Of a stretch of 64,000 nucleotides of DNA, positions 1 to 7,783 are shown in pieces. The DNA lies in contig JACERV010000008.1 in assembly GCA_013911065.1 (NCBI GenBank), positions 85,172 through 149,171 of the forward strand. The letters are read 5' to 3'. Made by a program: the position numbers and the translations under genes. Every line of letters begins with the position of its first letter. The first letter of the stretch is position 1. Under the pieces are notes generated by a model, which did no database searches, was not told the DNA's origin, and worked only from the letters and a program-made list of their open reading frames with translations. The stretch is from Ruminococcus sp. GTDB taxonomy: Bacteria; Bacillota; Clostridia; Lachnospirales; Lachnospiraceae.

Positions 1-234
1 GGCAGCGATACTGCAACAATTATTGCCAGCCTGCCATTATTTAAGAAAGAAGTACAAAATGATTTTAAGAAGTGGGCTGAAAATCCAAAGATTAAGCAGC
101 CTGAGTTTAATCAAAAAGCAGCAAGGCTTTTGCACGAAGTAAAATTGGAGAAACCTGCTTTTAAAGATGAGATTATAAAGAAGGATTTATTGGATTGTTT
201 TTTGTGTTATCAGAAAAAAGAAATAATCGAATAA
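1..234 (+). CDS. C-terminal fragment of an unrecognised protein
   Basis: The reading frame is open from the first base of the window and closes at TAA 232-234, so only the last 77 residues are visible and the start lies to the left of the window. The segment is rich in lysine and glutamate and looks mostly helical and soluble, with no membrane segment and no recognisable catalytic motif. It ends in a short run containing two cysteines (CFLC). I do not recognise the family. Codon use is ordinary for the window, so I treat it as a real truncated gene rather than a chance frame. Confidence 0.55.
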   Translation, partial: GSDTATIIASLPLFKKEVQNDFKKWAENPKIKQPEFNQKAARLLHEVKLEKPAFKDEIIKKDLLDCFLCYQKKEIIE

Positions 235-353
235 TAAAACAAGATGGAGCTTTTATAATTTGCGGTCTTTTCGATTAATAAATTGCTATAGGGCAGATTA
301 TAATGCAGTGAGAATGATTATGGAAATAGACATATGACTAATACAGAGAAGAT

Positions 354-385
354 AATACCTCCCGGCAAACCGGGAGGTATTTTTT
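354..385. terminator. Intrinsic terminator, bidirectional
   Basis: A perfect 12-bp stem (AATACCTCCCGG at 354-365 and its complement at 370-381) with a 4-nt loop is followed by a T run on the plus strand. The minus-strand tail is T-rich but weaker. It lies just beyond the stop of the minus-strand ABC transporter ATPase, so it probably ends that operon and also plus-strand transcripts from the left. Confidence 0.8.
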
Positions 386-1130
386 ATCCGGCAGCCGGCA
401 GGACCCGGGATAGAAATGATATTGTGCGGTCTTCTTTTGGTGCTACAAATATTTCTTCTGGTTTTCCTTCTTCTACAATATATCCGTCTGCCATGAATAT
501 AACCCGGTCTGCCACTTCTTTCGCAAAACTCATTTCATGAGTGACAACAATCATGGTCATGCCGTCCTTTGCCAGGTTTTTCATGACTTCAAGAACATCA
601 CCTACAAGCTCTGGATCCAGGGCTGAAGTTGGCTCGTCAAACAACAATGCTTTCGGCTGCATAGCAAGCGCTCTTGCAATTGCAACACGCTGTTGCTGAC
701 CTCCCGATAGCGTAGATGGGTAGACATGGGCCTTCTCAACCAATCCAACCTTGTCAAGTAATTCCAATGCGATTTTCCGCACCTCTGATTTTGTACCCTT
801 TTTTGTAAGTAGTGGTGCCAGCATAACATTTTCTAAAACTGTTTTTAGTGGAAAAAGGTTGAATCTTTGAAATACCATGCCCACTTCTTCGCGGAATTTT
901 CTGATATCATATGCCTCATGAACCAAATTTTCTCCTCTGTAATGAATTGTGCCGCCCGATGGCATCTCAAGTCTGTTGATACAACGTAAAAATGTACTTT
1001 TACCAGAGCCTGATGGTCCGATAACACAAACCACTTCTCCCTCTGCTATATTTACATTAATATCTTTCAAAACTTCTGATTCGCCGAAACGCTTTGATAA
1101 ATGACACACTCTCATCATAATATTCATCAT
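384..1130 (-). CDS. Polar amino acid ABC transporter ATP-binding protein (GlnQ/HisP type)
   Basis: This is the cytoplasmic ATPase of an amino acid importer that hydrolyses ATP to drive uptake. A Walker A motif GPSGSGKST lies near residue 40, followed by the Q-loop region, the signature LSGGQQQR, Walker B LLFDEP and the switch histidine in VTHEM. The length of about 248 residues is normal for the GlnQ/HisP family. Several starts are possible: a GTG at 1136 overlaps the permease stop, but the GAGGTGA ribosome site favours the ATG codons at 1130 or 1127. It is the last gene of a minus-strand operon after the permease (1133-1777) and the binding protein (1825-2661). The substrate cannot be read from the ATPase. 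Confidence 0.93.
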   Translation of the reverse strand: MMNIMMRVCHLSKRFGESEVLKDINVNIAEGEVVCVIGPSGSGKSTFLRCINRLEMPSGGTIHYRGENLVHEAYDIRKFREEVGMVFQRFNLFPLKTVLENVMLAPLLTKKGTKSEVRKIALELLDKVGLVEKAHVYPSTLSGGQQQRVAIARALAMQPKALLFDEPTSALDPELVGDVLEVMKNLAKDGMTMIVVTHEMSFAKEVADRVIFMADGYIVEEGKPEEIFVAPKEDRTISFLSRVLPAAG

Positions 1131-1132
1131 AG

Positions 1133-1777
1133 TCACCTCATTTTCCTTTCAATCTTTTTTTGAACAACAATTAAAATGGACAGCAATACCAAATAGAAGA
1201 TTGCAATTGTTGTATATGTTTCGATGGTTTTAAAGCTTAATGCCGCATAATTCTGTCCCATATGAGTGATTTCATTTACAGTGATAATCGATAAGAGGGC
1301 TGTATCTTTCACGGAAATAATAAACTGGTTAAAGAGTGCGGGCAGCGCAGCCTTAAAAGCCGGGGGAATGATAACGTGAAACATAACCTGAAGATTCGAC
1401 ATTCCAAGAGAGAGAGAAGCCTCCTTTTGTCCCGGGTCAATGCCCAGTAGTGCGCCTTTAACGATTTCAGAAATAAATGCACCGGAATTTAGTGCAATTA
1501 CCATAATGCCCACGGTTGTACTGTCCAGTTCAATTCCAAGAAGTTTGGGGATTACAAAATATCCATACAGTGCCTGCACCATAAGTGGTGTGGCTCTGAT
1601 AATCCATATATATGTATTGGCAACAGTCTTTGTAATCCTGTTATTCCCCTGCAATGCATAGCCGCATAAACTTCCAATCACTGTTCCAACAGCGATTCCT
1701 AAAATTGCAATAAGAAGTGTAAGTTTGAGTCCCTGAACCAGCATAGGCAGAAGCGTATTTAAAAATGATATAGTCAT
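1133..1777 (-). CDS. Polar amino acid ABC transporter permease (HisM/GlnP family)
   Basis: This 214-residue inner-membrane subunit forms the transport channel of the importer. It has about five hydrophobic segments, an IRATP motif near residue 60 (typical of the His/Glu/Gln/Arg permease family) and the EAA loop that contacts the ATPase, starting at [20 protein letters not shown]. The stop overlaps the beginning of the ATPase gene by a few bases, suggesting translational coupling. Only one permease gene is present, so the channel is probably a homodimer. The ribosome site before its ATG is weak, and 47 bp separate it from the upstream binding-protein gene. Confidence 0.93.
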   Translation of the reverse strand: MTISFLNTLLPMLVQGLKLTLLIAILGIAVGTVIGSLCGYALQGNNRITKTVANTYIWIIRATPLMVQALYGYFVIPKLLGIELDSTTVGIMVIALNSGAFISEIVKGALLGIDPGQKEASLSLGMSNLQVMFHVIIPPAFKAALPALFNQFIISVKDTALLSIITVNEITHMGQNYAALSFKTIETYTTIAIFYLVLLSILIVVQKKIERKMR

Positions 1778-1824
1778 ACAGTCACATCCAATCTTTTTTA
1801 CTTAAATAAGCTGAGGCGTATTTG

Positions 1825-2661
1825 CTACTCACACCATTTTGCATAAAGTTCATCTAATGTTCCGTCTTTTTGGAGCATATTCAGTGCTGTATTAATCTGC
1901 TCTAGATATTTACAGTCTTTAGAAACTGCAATTGCATAGGGAGCCTGCCCCTGGTTGAATTCTTCTCCGATTACTTCCAGTTTTGTGTCTGCTGTGGTCT
2001 TAATGTAAAAGGCAGCTCCCGGGCCGTCCTGCAGGACAGCATTCACTTTTTCCTGTTCTAATGATTCATACGCTGTTGTTATGGTATCATGAACTTCAAT
2101 TTCTGAATCTGCCAGGTTTTTCGTTGCATACATGTGAGATGCGGTTCCTTTTTCGACGGCAACCTTCTTTCCGGACAGATCGTCCACGCCTGAAATATCG
2201 TCCGTGTTCTCTGTATTTATCATAACAACCTGACCGGAATCACAATATGTATCTGTAAAATTCATGACTTCTTTCCTCTCATCAGTTGCACAGAGCGCTG
2301 CGGCACCTATATCCAATTTTCCACCTGCCAGAGAGGTGGTCAGAGCCGAGTAATCCATTGCCTGGATTCCGCCATCGATGTCAAATCCGAGAATTTCCTG
2401 AAGGTCGGCAAGTAAATCCAAATCATACCCAATTAAGGTTTTTCCGTCTTCGTCATAGTATGAAAATGGTCCGAATAGTCCGGATGTCCCTACCTTGAGT
2501 GTAACCCCTTTCATAGAACCTTCCACATCCGATGTCTCTGTTTTTGTGTTTTCCTCAGCTTCGCTGACAGCTGTAGAGTTGTCAGAAGTTTTCTGACATC
2601 CCGCCAATATAGTTACTGTCATTGTTACGCTAAGCAGAGCTGCAAACATTTTCTTTTTCAT
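1825..2661 (-). CDS. Amino acid ABC transporter substrate-binding lipoprotein (SBP family 3)
   Basis: A 278-residue extracellular binding protein that delivers an amino acid to the permease. The N-terminus is a lipoprotein signal with lipobox LAGC (cysteine near residue 22) followed by a serine/glutamate-rich linker. The mature part shows family 3 motifs: GPFSYYDEDGKTLIGYDLDL near residues 63-85, a DIGAAAL segment, and VAVEKGTASH in domain 2. The start is supported by AGGAGG upstream. Linkage to a class III aminotransferase just upstream (2751-3992) suggests a basic or diamino acid substrate such as ornithine, but that is inference from context only. Confidence 0.92.
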   Translation of the reverse strand: MKKKMFAALLSVTMTVTILAGCQKTSDNSTAVSEAEENTKTETSDVEGSMKGVTLKVGTSGLFGPFSYYDEDGKTLIGYDLDLLADLQEILGFDIDGGIQAMDYSALTTSLAGGKLDIGAAALCATDERKEVMNFTDTYCDSGQVVMINTENTDDISGVDDLSGKKVAVEKGTASHMYATKNLADSEIEVHDTITTAYESLEQEKVNAVLQDGPGAAFYIKTTADTKLEVIGEEFNQGQAPYAIAVSKDCKYLEQINTALNMLQKDGTLDELYAKWCE

Positions 2662-2705
2662 AATCCATTCCTCCTATACTTGTTTTAAGTGTATTAAAAC
2701 GAAAA

Positions 2706-2732
2706 GGCACATTACAATTTCTGTAATGCACC
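2706..2732 (-). terminator. Terminator-like hairpin after the aminotransferase
   Basis: On the minus strand, GGTGCATTACA pairs with TGTAATGTGCC (one wobble) across a short loop and is followed by a T-rich tail. It sits between the aminotransferase stop and the binding-protein start. It would end, or partially attenuate, transcription before the ABC transporter genes. Confidence 0.65.
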
Positions 2733-2750
2733 TTTGCATTTTTAACTTTT

Positions 2751-3992
2751 TTAGCCACACCGCAATTCAGTGTTAGTTCCGGTAACTGACTCTACGCACT
2801 TGTAAAGAATCTCAAATGCTTTATCACAATCGGACTTTGTCAGAATGAGAGGCGGAACCATACGGATAATATGGCTGCCGATTGCGGTGATTAACAGATG
2901 CCTTTCAAAAGCCTCATGTTTGATATCTGCGGCATCAATGTGTTTGTCAAATTCTATGCCAATCAAAAGTCCCTGCCCTCTGACCTCTTTGATATGCGGC
3001 AGTTTCTCTAATTTGTTCATGAAGTAAGTGCCCATCTTCCGGGAATTTTCAGCAAGGTTCTTTTCAAGAAGCTCGTCGACTTCAGCAAGAGCTGCTGCAC
3101 AGGAGACTGGGTGGCCGCCAAATGTAGTACCATGTGAACCGGGGGTAAATGCTGCAGCTACTTCTGCAGATGCACAGATTGCCCCAATAGGCATCCCACC
3201 GCCAAGTGCTTTTGCCATGGAGACAATGTCCGGTTTAATGCCGTAGTTCATGTAAGACATTATGGCTCCGGTGCGGCACCATCCCGTCTGGATTTCATCC
3301 AACAGAAGGAGAAGCCCCTTTTCATCACAAAGTTCTCTGAGCCCCTTCATGAACTCCATGGAAGCGGGATGTACACCGCCCTCTCCTTGAACAGGTTCAA
3401 TCATAATAGCGATTGTATTCTCCGTAACGGCCGCCTTAAAGGCGTTCAAATCATTAAATTTTGCATAAGTAAATCCCGGTATCATGGGTTTAAAACCAAT
3501 CTGACAGCCATTATCTGGCTGTCCGGTTGCGGACATAGAGCCGTAAGTTCTTCCGTGAAAACCATCAAAGGCAGTGACAATGTTGTATTTATGAGGTCCA
3601 TACTTTTCAACACCATATTTCCTTGCCATTTTAATCATGGCTTCGTTGGACTCTGTTCCGGTGTTTTGGAAGAAAATTTTATCCATTCCGATGGTTGTGC
3701 AAACTTTTTTTGCCAGCAGTGCCTGGGGAATGGTGTAGGGATAGTTAAAAGTGTGCATAACATCTTTCAACTGGTCCTCTACGGCAGCAATTACTTTTTC
3801 ATTGCCATTTCCTGTACTGTTTACTGCCACACCGGCATAGAAGTCAAGATAGCCTTCGCCATTTTCATCGTAAATGTACATATCCTTTGCGGTTTCAGCA
3901 ATCATGTCAAATCTTTCATAAGTATCAATCATATACGTATCTACCAGAGCTTTTAGTTCGGTTTTTGTTAATCCAGTATCTTTTAGTTTCAA
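2751..3992 (-). CDS. Class III PLP aminotransferase (acetylornithine/ornithine type)
   Basis: A 413-residue PLP enzyme of the ArgD/ornithine aminotransferase family, which transfers an omega-amino group of an acetylated or free diamino acid to 2-oxoglutarate. Family marks are the GTESNEAMIK phosphate-binding segment near residue 115, FHGRTYGSMSATG near 145, EPVQGEGGVHP near 200, the DEIQTGWCRTG motif, the PLP lysine in MAKALGGGMPIGA and TFGGHPVSCAAALA near the end. The length is normal. No other arginine biosynthesis genes are nearby; it stands before an amino acid ABC importer on the same strand, so a catabolic diamino acid role is as likely as arginine synthesis. A long leader with an intrinsic terminator precedes it. 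AGGTGACC serves as ribosome site. Confidence 0.85.
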   Translation of the reverse strand: MKLKDTGLTKTELKALVDTYMIDTYERFDMIAETAKDMYIYDENGEGYLDFYAGVAVNSTGNGNEKVIAAVEDQLKDVMHTFNYPYTIPQALLAKKVCTTIGMDKIFFQNTGTESNEAMIKMARKYGVEKYGPHKYNIVTAFDGFHGRTYGSMSATGQPDNGCQIGFKPMIPGFTYAKFNDLNAFKAAVTENTIAIMIEPVQGEGGVHPASMEFMKGLRELCDEKGLLLLLDEIQTGWCRTGAIMSYMNYGIKPDIVSMAKALGGGMPIGAICASAEVAAAFTPGSHGTTFGGHPVSCAAALAEVDELLEKNLAENSRKMGTYFMNKLEKLPHIKEVRGQGLLIGIEFDKHIDAADIKHEAFERHLLITAIGSHIIRMVPPLILTKSDCDKAFEILYKCVESVTGTNTELRCG

Positions 3993-4025
3993 TTCTGGTC
4001 ACCTCCATGTTTGTTAATGTGGGAA

Positions 4026-4043
4026 GCGGATTGCGCAATCTGC
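4026..4043. promoter_or_regulatory. Palindrome in the aminotransferase leader
   Basis: The perfect 12-bp palindrome GATTGCGCAATC sits in a nearly palindromic 18-bp frame, between the leader terminator and the aminotransferase start. It could be a small RNA hairpin or a protein-binding site. No regulator is identified. Confidence 0.3.
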
Positions 4044-4055
4044 TGTGTTGTCTTC

Positions 4056-4104
4056 AAAAACAAAAAAACGACGGCAATTCCTAATTAAGGAATCATCGTC
4101 GTTT
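4056..4104 (-). terminator. Intrinsic terminator in the aminotransferase leader (possible attenuator)
   Basis: On the minus strand AAACGACG pairs with CGTCGTTT (4097-4104 and 4066-4073), with a second inner stem ATTCCT/AGGAAT separated by a 3x3 internal loop, followed by a run of seven T and then five more T after a G. It lies about 15 nt after the predicted start site and about 65 nt before the aminotransferase start, so transcripts must read through it. Confidence 0.75.
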
Positions 4105-4126
4105 CCGTCTTGCCTTTACATAAGCG

Positions 4127-4156
4127 AGTATACCCTTGTAAATTGTATGTTGTCAA
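4127..4156 (-). promoter_or_regulatory. Sigma-A-type promoter for the aminotransferase transcript
   Basis: Read on the minus strand, TTGACA (4151-4156) and TATACT (4127-4132) are separated by 18 bp. The predicted start is near 4119, directly before the leader terminator. Confidence 0.7.
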
Positions 4157-4178
4157 TAGTTTTTTAATATTTTGGAAG

Positions 4179-4207
4179 TTGACATATGAAAATCTGTGTG
4201 CAATAAT
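4179..4207 (+). promoter_or_regulatory. Sigma-A-type promoter before the alcohol dehydrogenase
   Basis: TTGACA (4179-4184) and AATAAT (4202-4207) are separated by 17 bp. The predicted start near 4214 lies only a few bases before a strong intrinsic terminator. Confidence 0.65.
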
Positions 4208-4221
4208 AACGGAAAATCAAG

Positions 4222-4258
4222 CTGCAAAGGGGCAGAATTAACCCTTTGCAGTTTTTTT
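4222..4258 (+). terminator. Intrinsic terminator in the alcohol dehydrogenase leader
   Basis: CTGCAAAGGG (4222-4231) pairs perfectly with CCCTTTGCAG (4242-4251) and is followed by seven T. It lies between the predicted promoter and the ATG at 4288, so it may act as an attenuator, or end a very short RNA. Confidence 0.8.
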
Positions 4259-4287
4259 ATTTTCAAAGAGAAAGGAAAGAAAAAATT

Positions 4288-5472
4288 ATGTTAGAGACAG
4301 ATTTTATGTTTGACTTTTATATTCCAACACATTTGTTGTTTGGTGCAGGTAAAATACATACGCTGCACAAGTGTGAAATGCCGGGTACAAAAGCTTTGAT
4401 TGTTATTACAAATGGGAAATCCACGATAAGGAACGGATATTTAGATACCGTGAAAAAAGAGTTGGATATGACCGGGTGTTCTTATACAGTATTTGATGGT
4501 GTATATGCAAATCCTGTAACAAGGAACATTCAGGAAGGAGCGGAGTCTGCAAAAGAGAATGGATGTGATTTTGTGATAGGACTTGGTGGAGGAAGCGCTA
4601 TAGATGCATGTAAAGCAATTGCACTGATGGCCACGAACCCGGGGAATGTCTGGGATTATATCCAAATGGGAAGTGGCGGAAAACAGAAAGTACAGCGGAA
4701 ACCTCTTCCGGTTATTGCGGTAACAACAACGGCTGGCACAGGAACGGAGGCGGATTCTGCGTTTGTTGTAACGAATGAAGAAACGAAGGAGAAGATTGGA
4801 TTTTATCATTCAGATCTTTTTCCTGTCATTTCGGTGGCAGATGCAGAAATGATGGTAACAGTTCCCCCCAAATTTACAGCATATCAGGGTTTTGATGCAC
4901 TGTTCCACAGTATAGAAGGATATATATGCAATAAACCCAATATTTTCTGTGATATGCTTATAGAAACAGTCATTCAGAATGTTGCAGAAAACCTTCCCAT
5001 TGCTGTTGCAGATGGGGCAAATCTGACTGCACGGGAGCGTGTGGCACTTGGGAATACACTTTCAGGTTTTCAGATGTCTACGGGAAATCTTACAGCGGAG
5101 CATTCGCTGGAGCATGCGATGTCCGCATTTCATGAAGAATTGCCTCATGGGGCAGGGCTTGTTATGATTAGCATAGCATATTATCATCACTTAACACAGG
5201 TACCTGAATTACAGGAACGTTTTATTAAGATGGCAAAGCTGATGGGAAAAGGGGATGCAGATAAAGCGGAGGACTTTATAGATACTTTACAGCAACTAAT
5301 TGAAGCATGTGGAATTGGTGATTTGAAAATGTCACAATATGGAATTAGCCCCGATGAATTTCCGAAGTTCGTAAAAAATGCAAGGTCTACAATGGGGGCT
5401 AAGTTTGAGAACGAGTATCTGGAGTTAACGGATAAAGATTGTATAAAAATCTATCAGGAGTCATATCATTGA
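4288..5472 (+). CDS. Iron-containing alcohol dehydrogenase (group III)
   Basis: A 394-residue NAD(P)-dependent dehydrogenase that interconverts alcohols and aldehydes in fermentation. It has the GGGSAIDACKAIA nucleotide-binding motif near residue 90, a TTAGTGTEAD segment near 140, and metal ligands in FDALFHSIEGY and EHSLEHAMSAFHEELPHGAG (one Asp and three His, typical of Fe2+ ADHs). I chose ATG 4288 because AAAGGAAAG precedes it; an earlier in-frame TTG falls inside the leader terminator. The 40-nt leader and divergent promoter suggest conditional expression. The chain-length specificity (butanol, lactaldehyde or other) cannot be told. Confidence 0.9.
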   Translation: MLETDFMFDFYIPTHLLFGAGKIHTLHKCEMPGTKALIVITNGKSTIRNGYLDTVKKELDMTGCSYTVFDGVYANPVTRNIQEGAESAKENGCDFVIGLGGGSAIDACKAIALMATNPGNVWDYIQMGSGGKQKVQRKPLPVIAVTTTAGTGTEADSAFVVTNEETKEKIGFYHSDLFPVISVADAEMMVTVPPKFTAYQGFDALFHSIEGYICNKPNIFCDMLIETVIQNVAENLPIAVADGANLTARERVALGNTLSGFQMSTGNLTAEHSLEHAMSAFHEELPHGAGLVMISIAYYHHLTQVPELQERFIKMAKLMGKGDADKAEDFIDTLQQLIEACGIGDLKMSQYGISPDEFPKFVKNARSTMGAKFENEYLELTDKDCIKIYQESYH

Positions 5473-5507
5473 TATTTTTGTAGAAAAGTAAATTTATGAA
5501 AACCCCT

Positions 5508-5535
5508 TGCATTTTTTCCATATATAGGATATAAT
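5508..5535 (+). promoter_or_regulatory. Promoter of the marR-pirin-nitroreductase operon
   Basis: TTGCAT (5508-5513) and TATAAT (5530-5535) are 16 bp apart. The palindrome at 5535-5552 covers the predicted start site. Confidence 0.7.
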
Positions 5536-5552
5536 ATCTCTACATAGAGATA
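5535..5552. promoter_or_regulatory. MarR-type operator palindrome
   Basis: TATCTCTACATAGAGATA is a perfect inverted repeat with 8-bp arms and a 2-bp centre, abutting the -10 box and 15 bp before the regulator start. The outer TATCTC...GAGATA half-sites resemble the box described for MhqR-type MarR regulators of quinone stress, which fits autoregulation by the gene that follows. Confidence 0.7.
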
Positions 5553-5566
5553 AAAGAGGTGAAGAG

Positions 5567-5983
5567 ATGGCGAAAATAGAGATGAAAGTTTTGATAGGTC
5601 TCAACCGTGCCGTCAATTATATTGACAGGCAGTCCATTAAACTTTTCTCGGAATATAATCTTACTATGGGGCAATTTGCTGTTTTGGAAGTTTTGTATCA
5701 CAAAGGAGCTATGTCGGTGGGACAGGTTCAGGAGAAGATACTCAGTTCAAGCGGAACAATGCCTCTTATTATAAATAATCTGGTAAAAAGAGGATATATT
5801 ATAAGGCAGACAGATGATAAGGACAAGAGGCGGTGTATCCTGGATATTACGCAGCCGGGCCGGGAGTTAATGGCTCAGGTTTATCCAAAAAATGAAGCAA
5901 GGATTATAGAACTGATGGAGAGCTGGACGAAGGAGGAGAAGGAACAATTAGCTGTTTTGTTAAAGAAGTTTGGAGGTGCGTAA
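5567..5983 (+). CDS. MarR family transcriptional regulator
   Basis: A 138-residue winged-helix regulator, the usual size of the family. The HTH and wing span roughly residues 30-95: MGQFAVLEVLYHKGAMSVGQ, a recognition helix around SSGTMPLIINNLVKRGYI and the wing DDKDKRRCILDIT. The closing helix would form the dimer interface. It starts the operon, with GAGGTGAAG before the ATG, and overlaps nothing; the pirin start follows its stop directly. The operator at its own promoter and the downstream pirin and nitroreductase suggest a repressor released by electrophiles or quinones, similar in layout to MhqR regulons. The ligand is inference. Confidence 0.88.
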   Translation: MAKIEMKVLIGLNRAVNYIDRQSIKLFSEYNLTMGQFAVLEVLYHKGAMSVGQVQEKILSSSGTMPLIINNLVKRGYIIRQTDDKDKRRCILDITQPGRELMAQVYPKNEARIIELMESWTKEEKEQLAVLLKKFGGA

Positions 5984-6823
5984 ATGGAAAGAAAAGTAAA
6001 AGATCAGGTCAGGGGCTACCGTACACAGGATGGAGCCGGCGTAAACCTGGTCAGAGTGTTGGGAAACACCACAGTAGAAACATATGACCCAATTTTGATG
6101 CTGGATTCTTTTGATAGTACAAATCCTGATGATTACACGGCAGGCTTTCCCATGCATCCACACAGGGGGATTGAGACAGTGAGCTATATATTCAGGGGAA
6201 AGATGATACACAAAGACAGCCTGGGAAATGAAGATGCTATTGCAGACGGAGAGGTTCAGTGGATGACGGCCGGTTCTGGTATTCTGCATGAGGAAAATCT
6301 TCCGGCATCGGAAAGAATGCTTGGAGTTCAATTATGGCTTAACTTACCTGCCAAAGATAAAATGACAGCACCTGCATACCACAGCATCAGAAATAGCAAA
6401 ATAGAAGAGATACCCCTGGAAAATGGAAAACTAAGACTGCTTGCCGGAAAATATAAAGACAGCACCGGATATATGAGCAAATATCTGCCTCTCGATTATT
6501 ATGATATACATTTGGAGCCAAATGCTTCTATAGTAATTGATACAGAAAAAGACCGGTCTGTTATGGTATTTACATTGGTAGGAGAAGCAAATATCGGGGG
6601 CGAAGTGATAAAGGAAAAGACAGCAGTGAAACTTACAGAGGGAGACCAGGTCGTAATAAAAAGTACGGACAGGGCTGCACAAGTATTATTTGTAAGCTCT
6701 ACCCTTCTAAATGAGCCGGTGGCATGGGGCGGCCCCATTGTAATGAATACAAAGTCTGAATTACAGAAAGCCTTTTCAGATTTGCAAAATGGCACTTTTC
6801 TGCAAAAAGAGATATCTTATTGA
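5984..6823 (+). CDS. Pirin family protein (bicupin)
   Basis: A 279-residue bicupin. The N-terminal cupin carries the metal site MHPHRGIETVSYIF near residues 53-68 plus HEENLPASERMLG near 105, which holds the conserved His/Glu ligands; the C-terminal cupin spans roughly 160-270. Some pirins have quercetinase (dioxygenase) activity and others act in redox-linked regulation, so the exact activity is open. It follows the MarR gene without a gap (stop TAA, then ATG), with GGAGGTG within the end of that gene as ribosome site, so the two are co-translated. Co-location with a nitroreductase supports a role against quinone-like compounds. Confidence 0.9.
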   Translation: MERKVKDQVRGYRTQDGAGVNLVRVLGNTTVETYDPILMLDSFDSTNPDDYTAGFPMHPHRGIETVSYIFRGKMIHKDSLGNEDAIADGEVQWMTAGSGILHEENLPASERMLGVQLWLNLPAKDKMTAPAYHSIRNSKIEEIPLENGKLRLLAGKYKDSTGYMSKYLPLDYYDIHLEPNASIVIDTEKDRSVMVFTLVGEANIGGEVIKEKTAVKLTEGDQVVIKSTDRAAQVLFVSSTLLNEPVAWGGPIVMNTKSELQKAFSDLQNGTFLQKEISY

Positions 6824-6862
6824 ACATTTTGAACGATTAACAATGAAAGGAGTGTATTATAT

Positions 6863-7435
6863 ATGAACATTATAAAAGCTTTAGAAAAACGTAGAACTTA
6901 TTACAACATTAACAAAGAACTTCCGGTTAAAGAAGATGAGGTTATTAAACTTGTTCAGGAAGTAACCGAACTGGTTCCTGATGCATTTAATATGAAGAGT
7001 TCCCGTGTGATTGTTGCACTGGGAGAAAAGCAGGACCTAGTGTGGGATTCCATTTATGATGTATTTGGCGGCGAGGTGCCGAGAGAAAAGATTAACAGCT
7101 TCAAGGCGGGCGCAGGAACCGTTCTTTATTTCTACGATAGAGATGTTGTAGAAGCGCTTCAGAACCAGTTCCCCCTGTACGCAGCAAATTTCCCAATATG
7201 GGCGAACCATTCAAGTGGAATGCTTCAGCTCAGCATTTGGAGCGGCCTGCGTGAATTAGGCATTGGTGCATCTCTGCAGCACTATAATCCAGTGATTGAT
7301 GCCAAGATTCATGAGCTTTTCGATCTGCCGGAATCCTACATTCTGATTGCGCAAATGCCTTTTGGAGGTATTGTAGAAGAGCCAGATGCAAAGGAAAAAG
7401 AAGACATTTCAAAGAGAGTCAGAATTGAAAAATAG
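6863..7435 (+). CDS. Nitroreductase family protein (MhqN/YdfN-like)
   Basis: A 190-residue FMN-dependent oxidoreductase of the short, HBN1-like nitroreductase branch. The N-terminus ALEKRRTYYNINKELPV is the conserved FMN-binding arginine segment, SSRVIVALG and SGMLQLSIWSGLRELGIGAS follow, and the chain ends MPFGGIVEEPDAKEKED as in the YdfN/MhqN group. It is 40 bp after the pirin gene with AAAGGAG before the ATG. In the family, reduction of quinones or nitro compounds by NAD(P)H is the usual reaction. It is the last gene of the operon, closed by a strong terminator. Confidence 0.88.
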   Translation: MNIIKALEKRRTYYNINKELPVKEDEVIKLVQEVTELVPDAFNMKSSRVIVALGEKQDLVWDSIYDVFGGEVPREKINSFKAGAGTVLYFYDRDVVEALQNQFPLYAANFPIWANHSSGMLQLSIWSGLRELGIGASLQHYNPVIDAKIHELFDLPESYILIAQMPFGGIVEEPDAKEKEDISKRVRIEK

Positions 7436-7454
7436 AACTTATATAGAGTATAGA

Positions 7455-7492
7455 ACAGGGGCAAAGCGATTCCGCTTTGCCCCTGTTTATTT
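7455..7492 (+). terminator. Intrinsic terminator after the nitroreductase
   Basis: A perfect 14-bp stem (ACAGGGGCAAAGCG at 7455-7468 and its complement at 7473-7486) with a 4-nt loop, then TTATTT. It ends the marR operon. Confidence 0.85.
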
Positions 7493-7650
7493 GTATCCGG
7501 GGGGATGTTCCAGGCTTGTCCAGGATACAAAACTACTATGAGGAATAGTTTTATCTCATAGAATACGACTTGTTATATATAATGGATTGTCTATATTGTA
7601 TAAAAATGGTGCGGCTTATTTGGTGCTATTGTGGAAATTATAAAAAACAC

Positions 7651-7679
7651 TTGAAATCCACGGATTTGCATGTTATTAT
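7651..7679 (+). promoter_or_regulatory. Promoter of the sugar/polyol operon
   Basis: TTGAAA (7651-7656) and TATTAT (7674-7679) are 17 bp apart, giving a start near 7686, immediately before the palindrome at 7692. The rest of 7493-7650 shows no gene. Confidence 0.55.
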
Positions 7680-7691
7680 TTGCCTATAAAA

Positions 7692-7703
7692 TGAATCGAT
7701 TCA
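7692..7703. promoter_or_regulatory. Operator palindrome, probable LacI-family site
   Basis: TGAATCGATTCA is a perfect 12-bp palindrome with a central CG, as LacI/GalR-family operators have, just downstream of the predicted start. A LacI-type regulator is encoded at the other end of the operon (13768-14793). Confidence 0.6.
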
Positions 7704-7748
7704 CAATGTAAAAAATGTAGTAACATAAAGAGATAAATCAGTTCATAA

Positions 7749-7760
7749 TGAATTGATTTA
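7749..7760. promoter_or_regulatory. Possible second, degenerate operator
   Basis: TGAATTGATTTA differs from the upstream palindrome at two positions and lies 57 bp further on, before the ribosome site of the binding protein. It may be an auxiliary site. Confidence 0.3.
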
Positions 7761-7783
7761 TATTCCTAAAAGGAGGAAAAATA

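Noticed and set aside
334..540. Plus-strand 68-codon frame
   Set aside because: It runs through the terminator and antisense to the ABC ATPase gene; no ribosome site and no family likeness.
4246..4287. Upstream TTG start extending the alcohol dehydrogenase
   Set aside because: It begins inside the terminator stem and adds residues unlike the family; ATG 4288 has a ribosome site.
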